The notes below the pieces were generated by a model. That model was given only the letters and a program-made list of their open reading frames with translations. It did not search any database and was not told where the DNA came from. A stretch of 64,000 bases of DNA from Ceratodon purpureus (lineage: Eukaryota; Streptophyta; Bryopsida; Pseudoditrichales; Ditrichaceae), in assembly GCA_014871385.1 (NCBI GenBank), contig CM026431.1, forward strand, positions 4,256,604-4,320,603, given 5' to 3'. This document shows positions 10,260 to 20,950 of this stretch, piece by piece (positions within the stretch are counted from its first letter, which is position 1; the number at the start of each line of letters is the position of its first letter). The position numbers were made by a program, and so were the translations under genes.

Positions 10260-12944
10260 CGTGTTTTGCAACAGTTGGTGGCTGTCACAGAACACAGATT
10301 CATTTCGGTTGAAGTCGCATCTTCTGCCAGACCAGGTGAGACCATCAGACTGTAAGTTATCTCTTCGCACCACGCTGTGATTGCCATAGATCTCATGTGG
10401 TTGCTCGTGAGTTATAGCTCGTATGCCATATCATTTAATGTCTACAGTACACTCTTTTGGTGTATGTGATTATTGTCCATAACACCCTCATTTGGTGTGT
10501 GTTACGTGTAATACTCATTTGGTGTTTGTAATATTCATTTGTTGGACTCTTATTACTCATTTAGTGTCCTTGATACTGATTTGGTGAATACTCATCACTC
10601 ATTCAATGCCCACAGTATACTTATTATATATCAATGGCGGCTTCAATTTGCAGGAATAGGCAAATTAAACCCCATGCAATGAGCACCAACTTGGAAATCG
10701 ATTAGCTATGCTGATGTTCAAGTTGAACCCAAGACTGATGATCCAAGACGCCTTCGAATGCTCTCCCAACCCATGGTTATGAGGGAACCTCGTTGATGAA
10801 CTGTGAACTTGCATATGGTAACCTTGCAAGTTGAACCCTGCAAGCAGATTGCAGAGCTAACGATCAGGTTTTGACGACACCCCAGAATTCCAGCTGATTG
10901 TTGTTACTTACTACAGGTTTCGATCGAGTGGTGTATCACTCCATCCTAGCTATGACTGATTTAAAGCTTGGGGATGTCAGATATGCTTACATATCCAGCT
11001 TCCCAACCTAGGACACTAGTCCTTGTCAAATGCTCCTACTAGTGACTATCAATGGGCAGGAGATCCAATGAGCTTATACAGTAGAATTGGACCTGCTCTT
11101 CTTGAATATGGAGATTTACTATTTTAATATTAACAGGCAAGTATATACCTGCAATTGCATTAGTTGGATCGGTCTCAAATCCTTTTTTCATGATCTGCTC
11201 AAGTTTCTATTCCAGTTTGCAATTGCAAGCGGATAAGGTCAAGTTCGAATATTTTGAAGCTGAAACTCGTAAGCACAATATGACTGGAGTATTGTTCAAG
11301 TGATGGTTCTGTACCTGACGTATTCCGAGAATAGACTCAAATGTGACCGTGCAAATGAAAGTTATTTTCGTTGTCGTAGTGTCGTTTAAGTGCTAGAAAG
11401 GTGTGGCAGCTGGAGTTTGTGTCTTGTTCTAGTAAATAATGCATCAAATTTGTTGCAACGTTTGATAACAGATTGAAATAGATTTTAGTGAGTGCAATGA
11501 TAGGTTTAAAGTATAGTGATTTCTGCATCAATAGGGAAATGTAGAAGGAATTGAGAACACCTGTTGAATTATACAAGACTTTCAGCAAGGGGTGGGTTGT
11601 CTGCACATTGATTGTTGTGCCCAAGTGTGGTTTTGTTTTTTAGATGTCATTCAGCACTTTGACATACATTAGATTTACATGCAGTATGTTGGAGAGATGT
11701 TGAATCAAGATAAAGCTCAAAGATATTGTCAGTTTTATGATGACCTCAAGCAAAGGTTGGTACCATGTGCTTAACATTCAGCAGGTCATGTGTCTGTAAA
11801 TCCTGAAATAGGAATTTGGATTCAATATGAGGTCCTTGCATGTCTCGTTTGAGTTTACTGGTTTCATGTCATGGAAACTGAATGAGTTGATTGCATCAAT
11901 TACCTCTATAATTTGGCACTCCTAAAAAGTGCGGTTGATTTAGACAATCTTTTAAGAAAAAATAGTCTCTTAAAAAGTGTTCTGATATTGTTTAAGACAC
12001 TTCAATGACTTTAAAATTGTCTCAAAAACTCTCTCAAAAAATGTTGGAATCAACTTTGCTATTTAGTTATGTGGACAATTCCAAACCAAAAGGACATTGA
12101 ACTTTGAATTTGGTGGATTTTATGCATCCAATGTAGCTCCTTCCATGAACCACATGTATTGAATAACAATCTCTTGTCTCTTAGTGATGTCCTTCTTGTG
12201 CATGTAAAGCTCGTTATTATCAAGTTCATTGAGGATAGTATACTATTGATAAAGGCATGAACGGAATGTTGCATGCTTATTCCACTACTACATAAAAGTT
12301 ATCAAGGTACATCATTTAATTATTTTGTAGTTAATATGTCCAAATGTGTAGTTGTTAGTAGCGGGTTGAAATTAGCAAATTAGGTTTTAAACTTATTCTA
12401 GGTTAGTATTGTATTCAATTCTACTTCAAATGTTTTAATTGAAATCAAATTTGTAGAGTGTCATAGTGGCAAAGGGAATAACATCTAACAACAACTAGGT
12501 TATTCCATTATACAGTTATTGCAAGGTTTGTATCCCATACAAAACAAAGCCATACCATGCTACATTTGGCCTTCAATCTTAATATTAATTAGATGATGTA
12601 CCTTGATCTAGAGATTATAATAAAAGAAATTGTAATAGGGTAGCTTAGAAAGCATAAAAAAGTCACAAACATGAGTATCAAAAAAAATATTGTATAATAC
12701 ATTGCGAGTTTATGCTACATTTATTTTGTTAATATTCAACCTTCTAATAAATGTCATTCCTTCTTTCACATGTTATAAACGACCATTTTAAAATTGGTTA
12801 TTAAAACTCTCTACCTTTGTCTTTCATTTGTCTACAGCATCATTTTGATATCCTTTTTTTTTTTTTTTTTTTTTTCTACTTCCCAAGAAAACACAAAATG
12901 AAACTTACACTAGTTTTGTATTATGAAATTTTGATAATTCAAGT
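10260..12944. other. Gene-free stretch between maturase and GH16 genes
   Basis: The left end should hold the maturase 3' UTR and an imperfect tandem repeat (separate entry). From about 11.1 kb the sequence becomes AT-rich. Short open frames here have no recognisable features. A 22-nt T run at 12854-12875 lies just downstream of the GH16 gene on its transcribed strand sense. Confidence 0.5.
10440..10615. repeat. Imperfect tandem repeat, TACTCATTTGGTGT-type units
   Basis: About six degenerate copies of a unit of roughly 25-35 bp built around ACTCATTTGGTGT (variants CTCTTTTGGTGT, CCTCATTTGGTGT, ACTCATTTAGTGT, ACTGATTTGGTGA, ACTCATTCAATGC) lie about 180 bp past the maturase stop codon. It is minisatellite-like; no function can be read from it. 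Confidence 0.7.
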
Positions 12945-14786
12945 TTAAGGAAATTGTATTGTAACATTGCTATATTGAGCAATATATGGCATATCCCTAC
13001 CATGCCATTTTCCAGTCCACATACCATCTGCCACCCCTGAAGCATTCCATACGGAAACATAGAGAAACATTCGTTTCACAGGATAAGGCTTTTGATTATT
13101 TAACTGATCATTTTTTATAACTGTTCTAACCAACTTTGAATCTATAAACCATTGTATTTTATATTTATTGTAATGAATAGCATAAGTATGAAAATCATGA
13201 GAACAATCAAAATCTAGGTTTATCCACAATTCATGACCACCAGTGCCATTCACATAAAAGTTTGTTTGTACTATTTGTTTGTTGTTGCCTAAAAATTCAA
13301 AATCAATTTCATCTTGGTCAGTACTTCCTTCTTTAGATGACAAATACATGCTTGTGAGAAGGCCACTTGTGTCTCCAATAGGACATTTAATATAGGCTTT
13401 AAATTTTCCAGAAGTATATGAATTTAAACTACGAACACGTCCACCACATCCAAATTTATCAAAGGTGATTGCAAGCTTCTTTGAGTGATTATCAACATCA
13501 ATGTTTGAAGTACAATATTCAATTAGTAGAGGCTGAAGGAATGTTGGAATATTTTTGTATTGTCTTTGTGGAGGTGGACGCCATTGTTTAGGAATCAATG
13601 GTGAAATAATTTGTAAATCGTTATAGTGTGTGAAGAATGGTCCATCCTTCCAATCAATTTTTCCATCCCAATTTCTACCAATAGATCCAAAAATATGTCC
13701 AGCTTTACTTGGATAGAAATGCACACGATGGGATCTAAGAGTGCGTAATACCATCTTATCAACCATCCATATAATAGAATTGGCATCCCATTTGATTGTA
13801 TATTCGTGAAATTCAAAAGATGTATCAAGGTCCATGTGAATGGTTTCAAGTGGTTCAGGTTGTGAGCCATTTACAGCATAAGTGGTAAGGATACGATTAG
13901 GAAAATTTCCAATTAACTCAAAACTAATCATGTCAGCTTTCATATCATTAGATGATATATAAAAACTACTACTTACACCCGATGCATTTGAAGGTGTACG
14001 TAGTTGACATGTAAATACACCAGATGAATATTTTGACGGAGAATGAAATTTACCACCACAATTATTATCTAACTGAATAGTTGCACTATGACTTTCAAAG
14101 TAAGTGTGGTCAGGACAATTATCAATGATCATATCATTCATTGTTATATTTATTGCTGGTGGAATAGGAATAAATTCATTATTATAATATGGATTTAGCA
14201 ATTGACTAGATTTTAAATTTTCATTTCTTCTATGACTGTTTATTAAAATATTCGGATACATATAGTTGTTTATTTTATGATCTAATGCTAGAACAGAACT
14301 TTTATTGTAAAACGGTAAAATACCATTTTTGTTGCCACAATTTTCTTGTAAAGAATCTTTCAATGAAGTGTGCATATAATTTTTATTGATTATTTTTTTT
14401 GCATTTATAAGATTCTTTTTACTTCTCTTTAATAGCTTAAGAATCTTTAAATCTTTTTCATCATTTATATTATCCATACAAGTTTCAATATCATTTTGGA
14501 CTTGAATTAATTTTTCATACGCATTTTTGGAATTATCAAAAACTACTTTTTGTGAACCCTTAAAAGCATTTTGTGCTAAAACTATACTTGTATTACAAAT
14601 AATATTTGATTCTTCTAAAAATCTTAGAGATTTTTCTAATTGAAAGAAGGCACCATCAATATGTGTAGATGCAAGGTTGACAGTGCTTCTTCCTTCAATA
14701 ATTGCAAAGGATGTTGAACAAGTGTATATAATGTAAAAAATGAAAACATAAGATTTAAAATCTAGTGAAAGACTAAAAACCATCAT
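12945..14786 (-). CDS. Secreted protein with two tandem GH16 (XTH-like) domains
   Basis: A single uninterrupted frame of 613 codons, strikingly AT-rich compared with the other genes here. Residues 1-28 look like a signal peptide (hydrophobic YVFIFYIIY core). About 30-140 is predicted helical, Asn/Lys-rich, with paired cysteines, of unknown family. Residues 210-400 and 410-613 are two GH16 jelly-roll domains with parallel cysteines (C224/C243/C260 and C425/C447/C468). The second has an intact catalytic motif DEIDFEFLGN (E493, D495, E497) followed by QTNFYVNG, as in xyloglucan endotransglucosylase/hydrolases, but no XTH C-terminal extension. The first has DMISFELIGN, so the nucleophile Glu and central Asp are lost and it is probably non-catalytic, perhaps binding glycan. 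Many N-x-S/T sites suit a wall or apoplastic protein. Intronless structure plus a poly(A)-like tract 70-90 nt past the stop suggests a retroposed origin (inference). Substrate unknown. Confidence 0.85.
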   Translation of the reverse strand: MMVFSLSLDFKSYVFIFYIIYTCSTSFAIIEGRSTVNLASTHIDGAFFQLEKSLRFLEESNIICNTSIVLAQNAFKGSQKVVFDNSKNAYEKLIQVQNDIETCMDNINDEKDLKILKLLKRSKKNLINAKKIINKNYMHTSLKDSLQENCGNKNGILPFYNKSSVLALDHKINNYMYPNILINSHRRNENLKSSQLLNPYYNNEFIPIPPAINITMNDMIIDNCPDHTYFESHSATIQLDNNCGGKFHSPSKYSSGVFTCQLRTPSNASGVSSSFYISSNDMKADMISFELIGNFPNRILTTYAVNGSQPEPLETIHMDLDTSFEFHEYTIKWDANSIIWMVDKMVLRTLRSHRVHFYPSKAGHIFGSIGRNWDGKIDWKDGPFFTHYNDLQIISPLIPKQWRPPPQRQYKNIPTFLQPLLIEYCTSNIDVDNHSKKLAITFDKFGCGGRVRSLNSYTSGKFKAYIKCPIGDTSGLLTSMYLSSKEGSTDQDEIDFEFLGNNKQIVQTNFYVNGTGGHELWINLDFDCSHDFHTYAIHYNKYKIQWFIDSKLVRTVIKNDQLNNQKPYPVKRMFLYVSVWNASGVADGMWTGKWHGRDMPYIAQYSNVTIQFP

Positions 14787-17700
14787 ATTTTAAATGAAAG
14801 TATCAACAATTCTTAAATACTTTTATGTTTAAAAAGAATCTAATAATAAAGAAATTAATCAACTAATAGACAATGTAGAAGTTTGTTTTTCTTATTGATT
14901 TCATTTAATTCTCAGATTTTTATCTAATGAATCATATTGGATATTAAATAATTTTTCAAAACCAAAAGAACGACTTAATGTTTCTTTTATGATAAGAATA
15001 AATTTACCATCTGTTTTCTTAGTCTTAGCATAATATCAATAATTTAATATTCTTTGTATCTTTCTACAGAAAATTAGGGTTTTTCATAAGAAAATAAAAA
15101 TCTATTTATTTAAAATGTATGACTTCAAGTTTAAAATTAAATTCATATCAAATGTTTCTTGATGTTTTATATTTATGTATCCTACTTCCTTATAAGAATA
15201 ATTTATATACTTAGAATTCTTCAAGTACTCATTTTTTAAAATAAATAGTGTCTTTATAAATATTTAAGTCCCTCAAAAGTATTGGTCAATTGAAATGAGT
15301 TTGCTTTTGATGGGCTTCTACTTTGTGCATCCATGAATAATTGATAATATCATCACCACCTTAAATTAAACAACTGCAATATTTGCATAAAAGGTGTAGT
15401 CTTTTGTTGAGGTTTTTTTTAAAATAGGTTTTTTAAAAAATAAGTTATTTTAATCAAGATTTTAATATAATAAAATAGACCATTTTCATATTGTAACTAC
15501 AACAACAATCAATAAACAAGATTTTTTTACTCCCCATGATGCATAGTTCAGCTTCACAAGATACTGAAGGGAGCCAGTAGAAAAGGAGATTAAAAAAAAA
15601 AAGGTGAGAAATCTTAGAAATGGAAATGAAAGCACCAAACAAATAAAAGAGAATGTAGAGGAATGAAAAATCAAAAACTGAAGAAGAATTTAAATTTAAA
15701 AAATAAATAAATCAAACTAGATTTGAACAAGGTGATATGGGATACTAATTTAGAGTTGATTAGTGGCTGTCCCAGCCAATGAATTGTACATGTGAAAAAT
15801 TGATTAGATTTGAACAAGGTGATATGAGATACTAATTTAGAGTTGATTAGTGGCTGTCCCAGCCGATGAATTGTACATGTGAAAAATTGATTAGCATTAT
15901 AATGAGAGGATACATCATACGAGGCGGTGGTTATTTGCTATGCTAGCGAGTGGCTCGTAGTTATTGGTGCACATTAAAAGATAAATGATTACCGTAACAT
16001 CATAGCAAGTTTGTTCTCAAATAATTCTAAATATAAAAAACAAACAAAAATAAAATTACTATAAAATTATGAAAATATAAAAATAAAAATAGAATAAATT
16101 ATTTTTTCAATTTTATGTTTTTTTAAAGCCATTTAAGGTCATTTTTGATGATTTTAGCTAATTTTTATTTTTTGCGAAATTCAGTTTTTTAGAGATGAAC
16201 CTTAATTTTTCAAAAAACAAATAATTTGTTTGATGAGGACCGAACCTGCTATGGTGCTACAATACTAAAGTTGGGGAGGGGAGAAGGAGAACGGATCAGG
16301 ATTGAGCATCGAGGATGAATGTAAGTTATGGATTTGGAGTTTGCTATGCTGCACTTGTTGTTTATCACCGCATGTACATTAAGGATTTGAGATTAAGTGC
16401 AACATAATTAAAGGCTTCGTTCAATTATCTTCTAAGATTTTGCTTGGAACTTTGCTGAAATTCCAAACTTGGAATTAGTCATTAATATTACTAATAATAT
16501 ATGTCTTAAAGCCATTTCCTTCATGTTAGCACAAATAGATACTTTAGCTACGTCGTACTTCTTCAAAAGCCAAATTTATGAAATTATAACCTCCACTGTC
16601 TTGTGAAAACTTGAAAATTATTGAAATTAAATATTTAGTTTCAACTACAAGTTAATATTTATAATATTTTTCATCCTAAATTAACCTCATTTTTGGTGTC
16701 AATTTTAGTATACATGCGTTACATTTCTTCTCGTGTCAAGATCATCATGTATTTAATATGGGCTATGTTATTTGAGCATCACATTTGTTAATTGAGCATC
16801 ACATTGGTTGATAATCCACAAAAAATATAATTAAAAATGTACTTTTGGACCAAATTCATCAGATGAACTTAGTATGACAAATTAGGTCGAATGAGTTGAA
16901 TAATGCGGTGGAGATACGCAAGCATTAGGACCTCTTCATTTGCCCAACTCTGGGGAGTGCATTGACCAACACAACATGCAAGAAAATCAATCCACTCTAC
17001 AGAAATGCTAATGACTCAGTCATGATGATTCCAAATATTCCTGCGGAATTGTTCCAGAAAGGCGGCTCAGGTTGCTCCGTGCATGCTTCCGGCGACAGAC
17101 AGCTGCATGCATCGGAGCTAACTTAATTGACATAACTTATTCCGAGAGAGGAGCCCTGGCATAATTAACATGGCGATGCCAGCATGGACAGACTGAGGAT
17201 ATATGCCAGCATGGCGCATATATGCCACGACGGAAGCATATTCCCATTGCCAGCCGGCAGATGCCACAACCAGGACAAGTCTAGACTGAACCAAGGAAGG
17301 AAGGAGTGGCCTCTCTTATGGCCACCTGCGCAACACCAGGCTCACCCAGCTAGCAGTAACTTACAGGAGCCCCGATCGAGACTAACTTATGTGGGTATCA
17401 GTAGCAGGAATTTCTGACGGAAAAATTCATCACATGTCTAGTGACTGGGGTCATGTCGATCACCATGATGCGCACTTGCACTTGGTTAGAATTGGTTGCG
17501 GATTCAGCCAACACTTCACTTGGTGAAAACCATCCTATCCTGCAGATCGTAAGCTGCTTTCGTAGCAGCTCCTCTTAATTGTGACACCACATGCCAATCA
17601 TCCCCTGACCACTGCGGGAAGCTGCTTCTGTGGTGCAATTATGCGGATGCTCACGCTCAAGGTGTGCGTTTTTCTGCGGAATTTCTTCCCCCTGTGTCAG

Positions 17701-18025
17701 GTTTGGTCGTTCTCTGCCATTTTCTAGCTAATTCAGCACATGGGCGCTGGAGAATGAGAGGGACAGATCGAGAGGCAGAGACGTAATATGCAAAGCAGCC
17801 TCCACACGTTGCCTCCGAGATACGTTTCGTTCACGTGGATCTAGGTGCACCAATAACGTCAACAGTTGGAATTTGCGGTGACTTGTGGTGACAGCTCGTA
17901 GCAAATTGAAACACAGAAGGGTCGGGGCGTTCCTCGATAGGGAGTAGGGAAATCGACATAAGCGGCGATTATGGTTTGAAAGAAAATGGTGGGGTTTGGT
18001 GAAGGCGCAATGAGGCAAACAACTC
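14787..18025. other. AT-rich intergenic stretch upstream of GH16 and GT61 genes
   Basis: The two flanking genes are divergent. The stretch is extremely AT-rich up to about 16.9 kb, with an 87-bp tandem duplication (separate entry) and a small duplication of TTGAGCATCACATT at about 16773-16805. From about 16.9 kb the base composition becomes balanced and is probably the GT61 upstream region. No gene was recognised. Confidence 0.5.
15719..15894. repeat. 87-bp tandem duplication
   Basis: Two adjacent copies, 15719-15805 and 15806-15892, differ at only two visible positions (GATATGGGATACT versus GATATGAGATACT; CCCAGCCAATG versus CCCAGCCGATG). The near identity in an AT-rich decayed region points to a recent duplication. 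Confidence 0.9.
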
Positions 18026-18045
18026 ATGGAAAACTTCGAGGGTAG
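18010..18045 (+). promoter_or_regulatory. Short uORF overlapping the GT61 start codon
   Basis: ATG at 18010 opens an 11-codon frame ending in TAG at 18043-18045, overlapping the main ATG at 18026 in another frame. It would matter only if the transcript begins upstream of 18010, which the sequence does not show. Confidence 0.3.
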
Positions 18046-20054
18046 CGGATGGTGGAGATCGAGAATGGGACACAGAATTGCTGGATGGGGTCGTCGCGCA
18101 GGAGGGCGATGGGGGGTGATGAGAAAGCGTCATTCCAAGCCCAACCTTCGCCTGGTGGTGTTCGTGGTTCTGCTTGTTCTGCTCGTCATCTCTGGTATCG
18201 TGTATCGCCGTGACGCACTGCGTTTTGCAGGTGAGTCATAATCTCCTCCCCTTAATTCATAATTCGATCGTTTGATCCTTCGACCGATTGAATTTCGGTC
18301 GTTTTCCCCACCAATTGCAGCAACACGGCCTTGGCAATGACAACGCTGTTGTCGCATGTGCGGCTTGTGATCACCCCGGTCGTGAGAGTGGCTCTGTTTG
18401 CATTAACACTTGATTGATTCTGGAGGATTGTGCTAGTCTGGCTGCTGCGTCATTCCTGGGTAGCCAATCGATCTTTCAGAAACTGCCGTTCTAGAAATTT
18501 GATGATTTTTTTTCCGTGGGAACACGAATTGATTGGATCCAGTCCCTGACCCATCTTCGATATTTAGTTCATTCTTTCCAAATTCGTGTTCCGTCTTCGT
18601 GCCTCAGCGTGAGTAATATCCGCGTCTCGTACATACAATACAGGTCGTGGGCATACCGAGGCCTTGAGGGTTATGGTATATGGAACATTCATATTACACA
18701 CAACGTTTTCTGATTCTTAGGGCTTAAGGAGTGGGAGTTAACAGCTCTGGATCGAGGGAGGAAACCCTATGACGAAATGATTGATGCTCTGCAATGGCTG
18801 GCTCTCAATTCAGGTCGTGAGATGGATTACCACGCGCAACTCCCAGGCCGGCTGACAGGCGAAGGCGAGCTCTTTCGGTGCGATCGGTCACAATTCCGGA
18901 CTGATATTTGCAACATGAGGGGCGATATTAGGATATACAACCGATCCATCGTGCTCTACTCGAAAGACCCCACCACGGCGCCTGGAGTGCAGATCGTGAA
19001 ACCATACACGCGCAAGTGGGAGCAGAGCTGCATGGACACGGTGCACGAAGTCACGCTCCGAAGTGTGCCAACAGCCAATGGTGCTGTGAACCCTAAACCC
19101 CCGGCCTGTGACGTCAAACACAAGGTTCCGGGTGTGGTGTTCAGCAACGGGGGATACACAGGGAATCTGTACCACGAGTTTCACGATGGCCTCATTCCGC
19201 TCTTCATCACCAGCCAGCACCTGCATCGCGAAGTCGTGTTTATAATCTCGGAATTCCACGATTGGTGGCTAACCAAGTACATCGAAGTGGTGCAGCAGTT
19301 GTCTAAGTACGAAATCGTCGACTTAATAAACGACACGCGTGTGCACTGCTTTCCCGAAATTGAAGCCGGCCTCCACATCCACGATGAACTGGCCATCGAT
19401 CCCGACCGCATGCCTCATCACGAAACAATCCAGGACTTCCGAGCCATTCTAAATCGTGGATACACTCCGAACAAGGAGCTCCCCTCAGCACCTCCACTTG
19501 GGGTTTCAAAGTCACCAAGCCTGACCATCATCGTTCGCAACGGCACTCGACGGTTTCTAAACCTGGATGGAATCGTGAAAACTGCGGAACAGCTAGGCTT
19601 CAATGTCAATTTGCTCATCCCAGATCCCACCATGGAGCTGAAACACATCTTTCGGCTGCTCAACAGCTCCGATGTGTTGCTAGGCGTGCACGGCGCAGCC
19701 ATGACGCACTTCTTGTTCATGCGCCCTGGCACAGTCTTCATCCAAGTGGTTCCATTGGGCACCGACTGGGCAGCCAGGACGTACTATGGCGAGCCTTCCA
19801 TCAAGCTAGGCCTGCATTACCTGCCGTTGACGATCTCTCCTCAAGAGAGCTCCCTGAGTGAGAAATACAACTTGAGTGATCCCATTCTGCGCAATCCCGA
19901 CGAGGTGCTTGAGCGACGAGGGTGGTGGAGCATGAAGGAGATCTTTCTAGAGGGGCAAGACGTGCAACCGTCGCTGGAGCGGGTACGCACAACTCTCAAT
20001 CAAGCTTTGGAGAAGCTGAGGGGCTCAAAGGTGCGGCATCCCATCCCCAGGTAG
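18026..20054 (+). CDS. GT61-family Golgi glycosyltransferase
   Basis: GT61 enzymes transfer xylose, arabinose or GlcNAc to N-glycans, xylan or proteins in the Golgi. Exons 18026-18230 and 18721-20054 (donor GCAG|GTGAGT, acceptor TTAG|GG) sum to 1539 nt, 512 residues. A basic N-terminus is followed by one transmembrane anchor at about 41-60 (LRLVVFVVLLVLLVISGIVY), giving a type II topology. The lumenal part has the GT61 core: GVVFSNGGYTGNLYHEFHD, then SLTIIVRNGTRRFLN, and the hallmark LLGVHGAAMTHFLFMRPG near residues 388-405, followed by VFIQVVPLG. Its length suits the family. A short upstream ATG at 18010 opens an 11-codon frame that overlaps the main start out of phase and could lower translation. 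Acceptor specificity (xylan, N-glycan or other) cannot be told from the sequence. Confidence 0.92.
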
Positions 20055-20950
20055 CTTAGGGTGTAGTTCGTTTCTGTGACGATGAGACACTTGGATCAAA
20101 TTGATCCGAATTTTGGAAGACAATCAAGGACTTCCACATCTATTAGTTATTTACAGCAAAGAAATAAAATTACATGTAATCAACACTCATGGTTTCTATA
20201 TCAAATAACTCGATTATCCTCAAAAAACATAAAACCACTGGAGTTGAATCCTGTTCCAAATGTGAACAGATGTTATCATAACCTCATTCTTTTTCCTAAT
20301 ATATAAAAACTGCGCTAAATATTCCAGCCATACTAGGCAACTCCACCTTTGCCATTCCAACAGACTAATAGATTGCAAGGGAGTAGTCCCTCAACGCCCC
20401 AAGTGGAACGCCATTACACTGCTCCAGATCTGTACTCGCATTGCACTCCAACGATTGCACTCTTGGCTGCAGACCGTCAACAGACATGATTCTCCCAAAC
20501 TCTACACTCATGATCAGGTACTCTCCCACTCTCTCAACCCTAATATGCTTCTCTCTTTCCCTACTGCTCAGTATCAATACTTAACTCTAGCTAGTATTTT
20601 AATCTTCATCAATCCAAGCTCAATCAATCCTTGGACTGTCGTTCAACTAAAAGATATTATCCTGGACCCGTCATAATTCTAGCACTTGCAGACGTACATG
20701 TTGAACAATAATATATCAAAGTACTGCCTAATTACAACCAGTTAGAAACAGCGAATATTTCTATTAAAGATATTCTATGCTGTTGTGGTTTGATTGAGTT
20801 TACTTTTCCTGAGTTGGGGTGGTTTTGGTGATTTTGTGGGACATGGAAATCTTAGCCTGGCATTGAGTACTGTGGGATGAGTAAGAGAAGAAGGTGGCAG
20901 TCAGCCTTCTGGCATGGTTAGTTTTAGCTGGTTGAATGACAACTTGAACG
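20055..20950. other. GT61 3' flank and KNOX-like upstream region
   Basis: No coding signal, repeat or RNA gene was seen. The right part is presumably promoter and 5' UTR of the KNOX-like gene. Confidence 0.45.

Noticed and set aside
11937-12058. Possible inverted-repeat element with GGTTGATT-like ends
   Set aside because: Arms pair poorly and no target duplication is visible.
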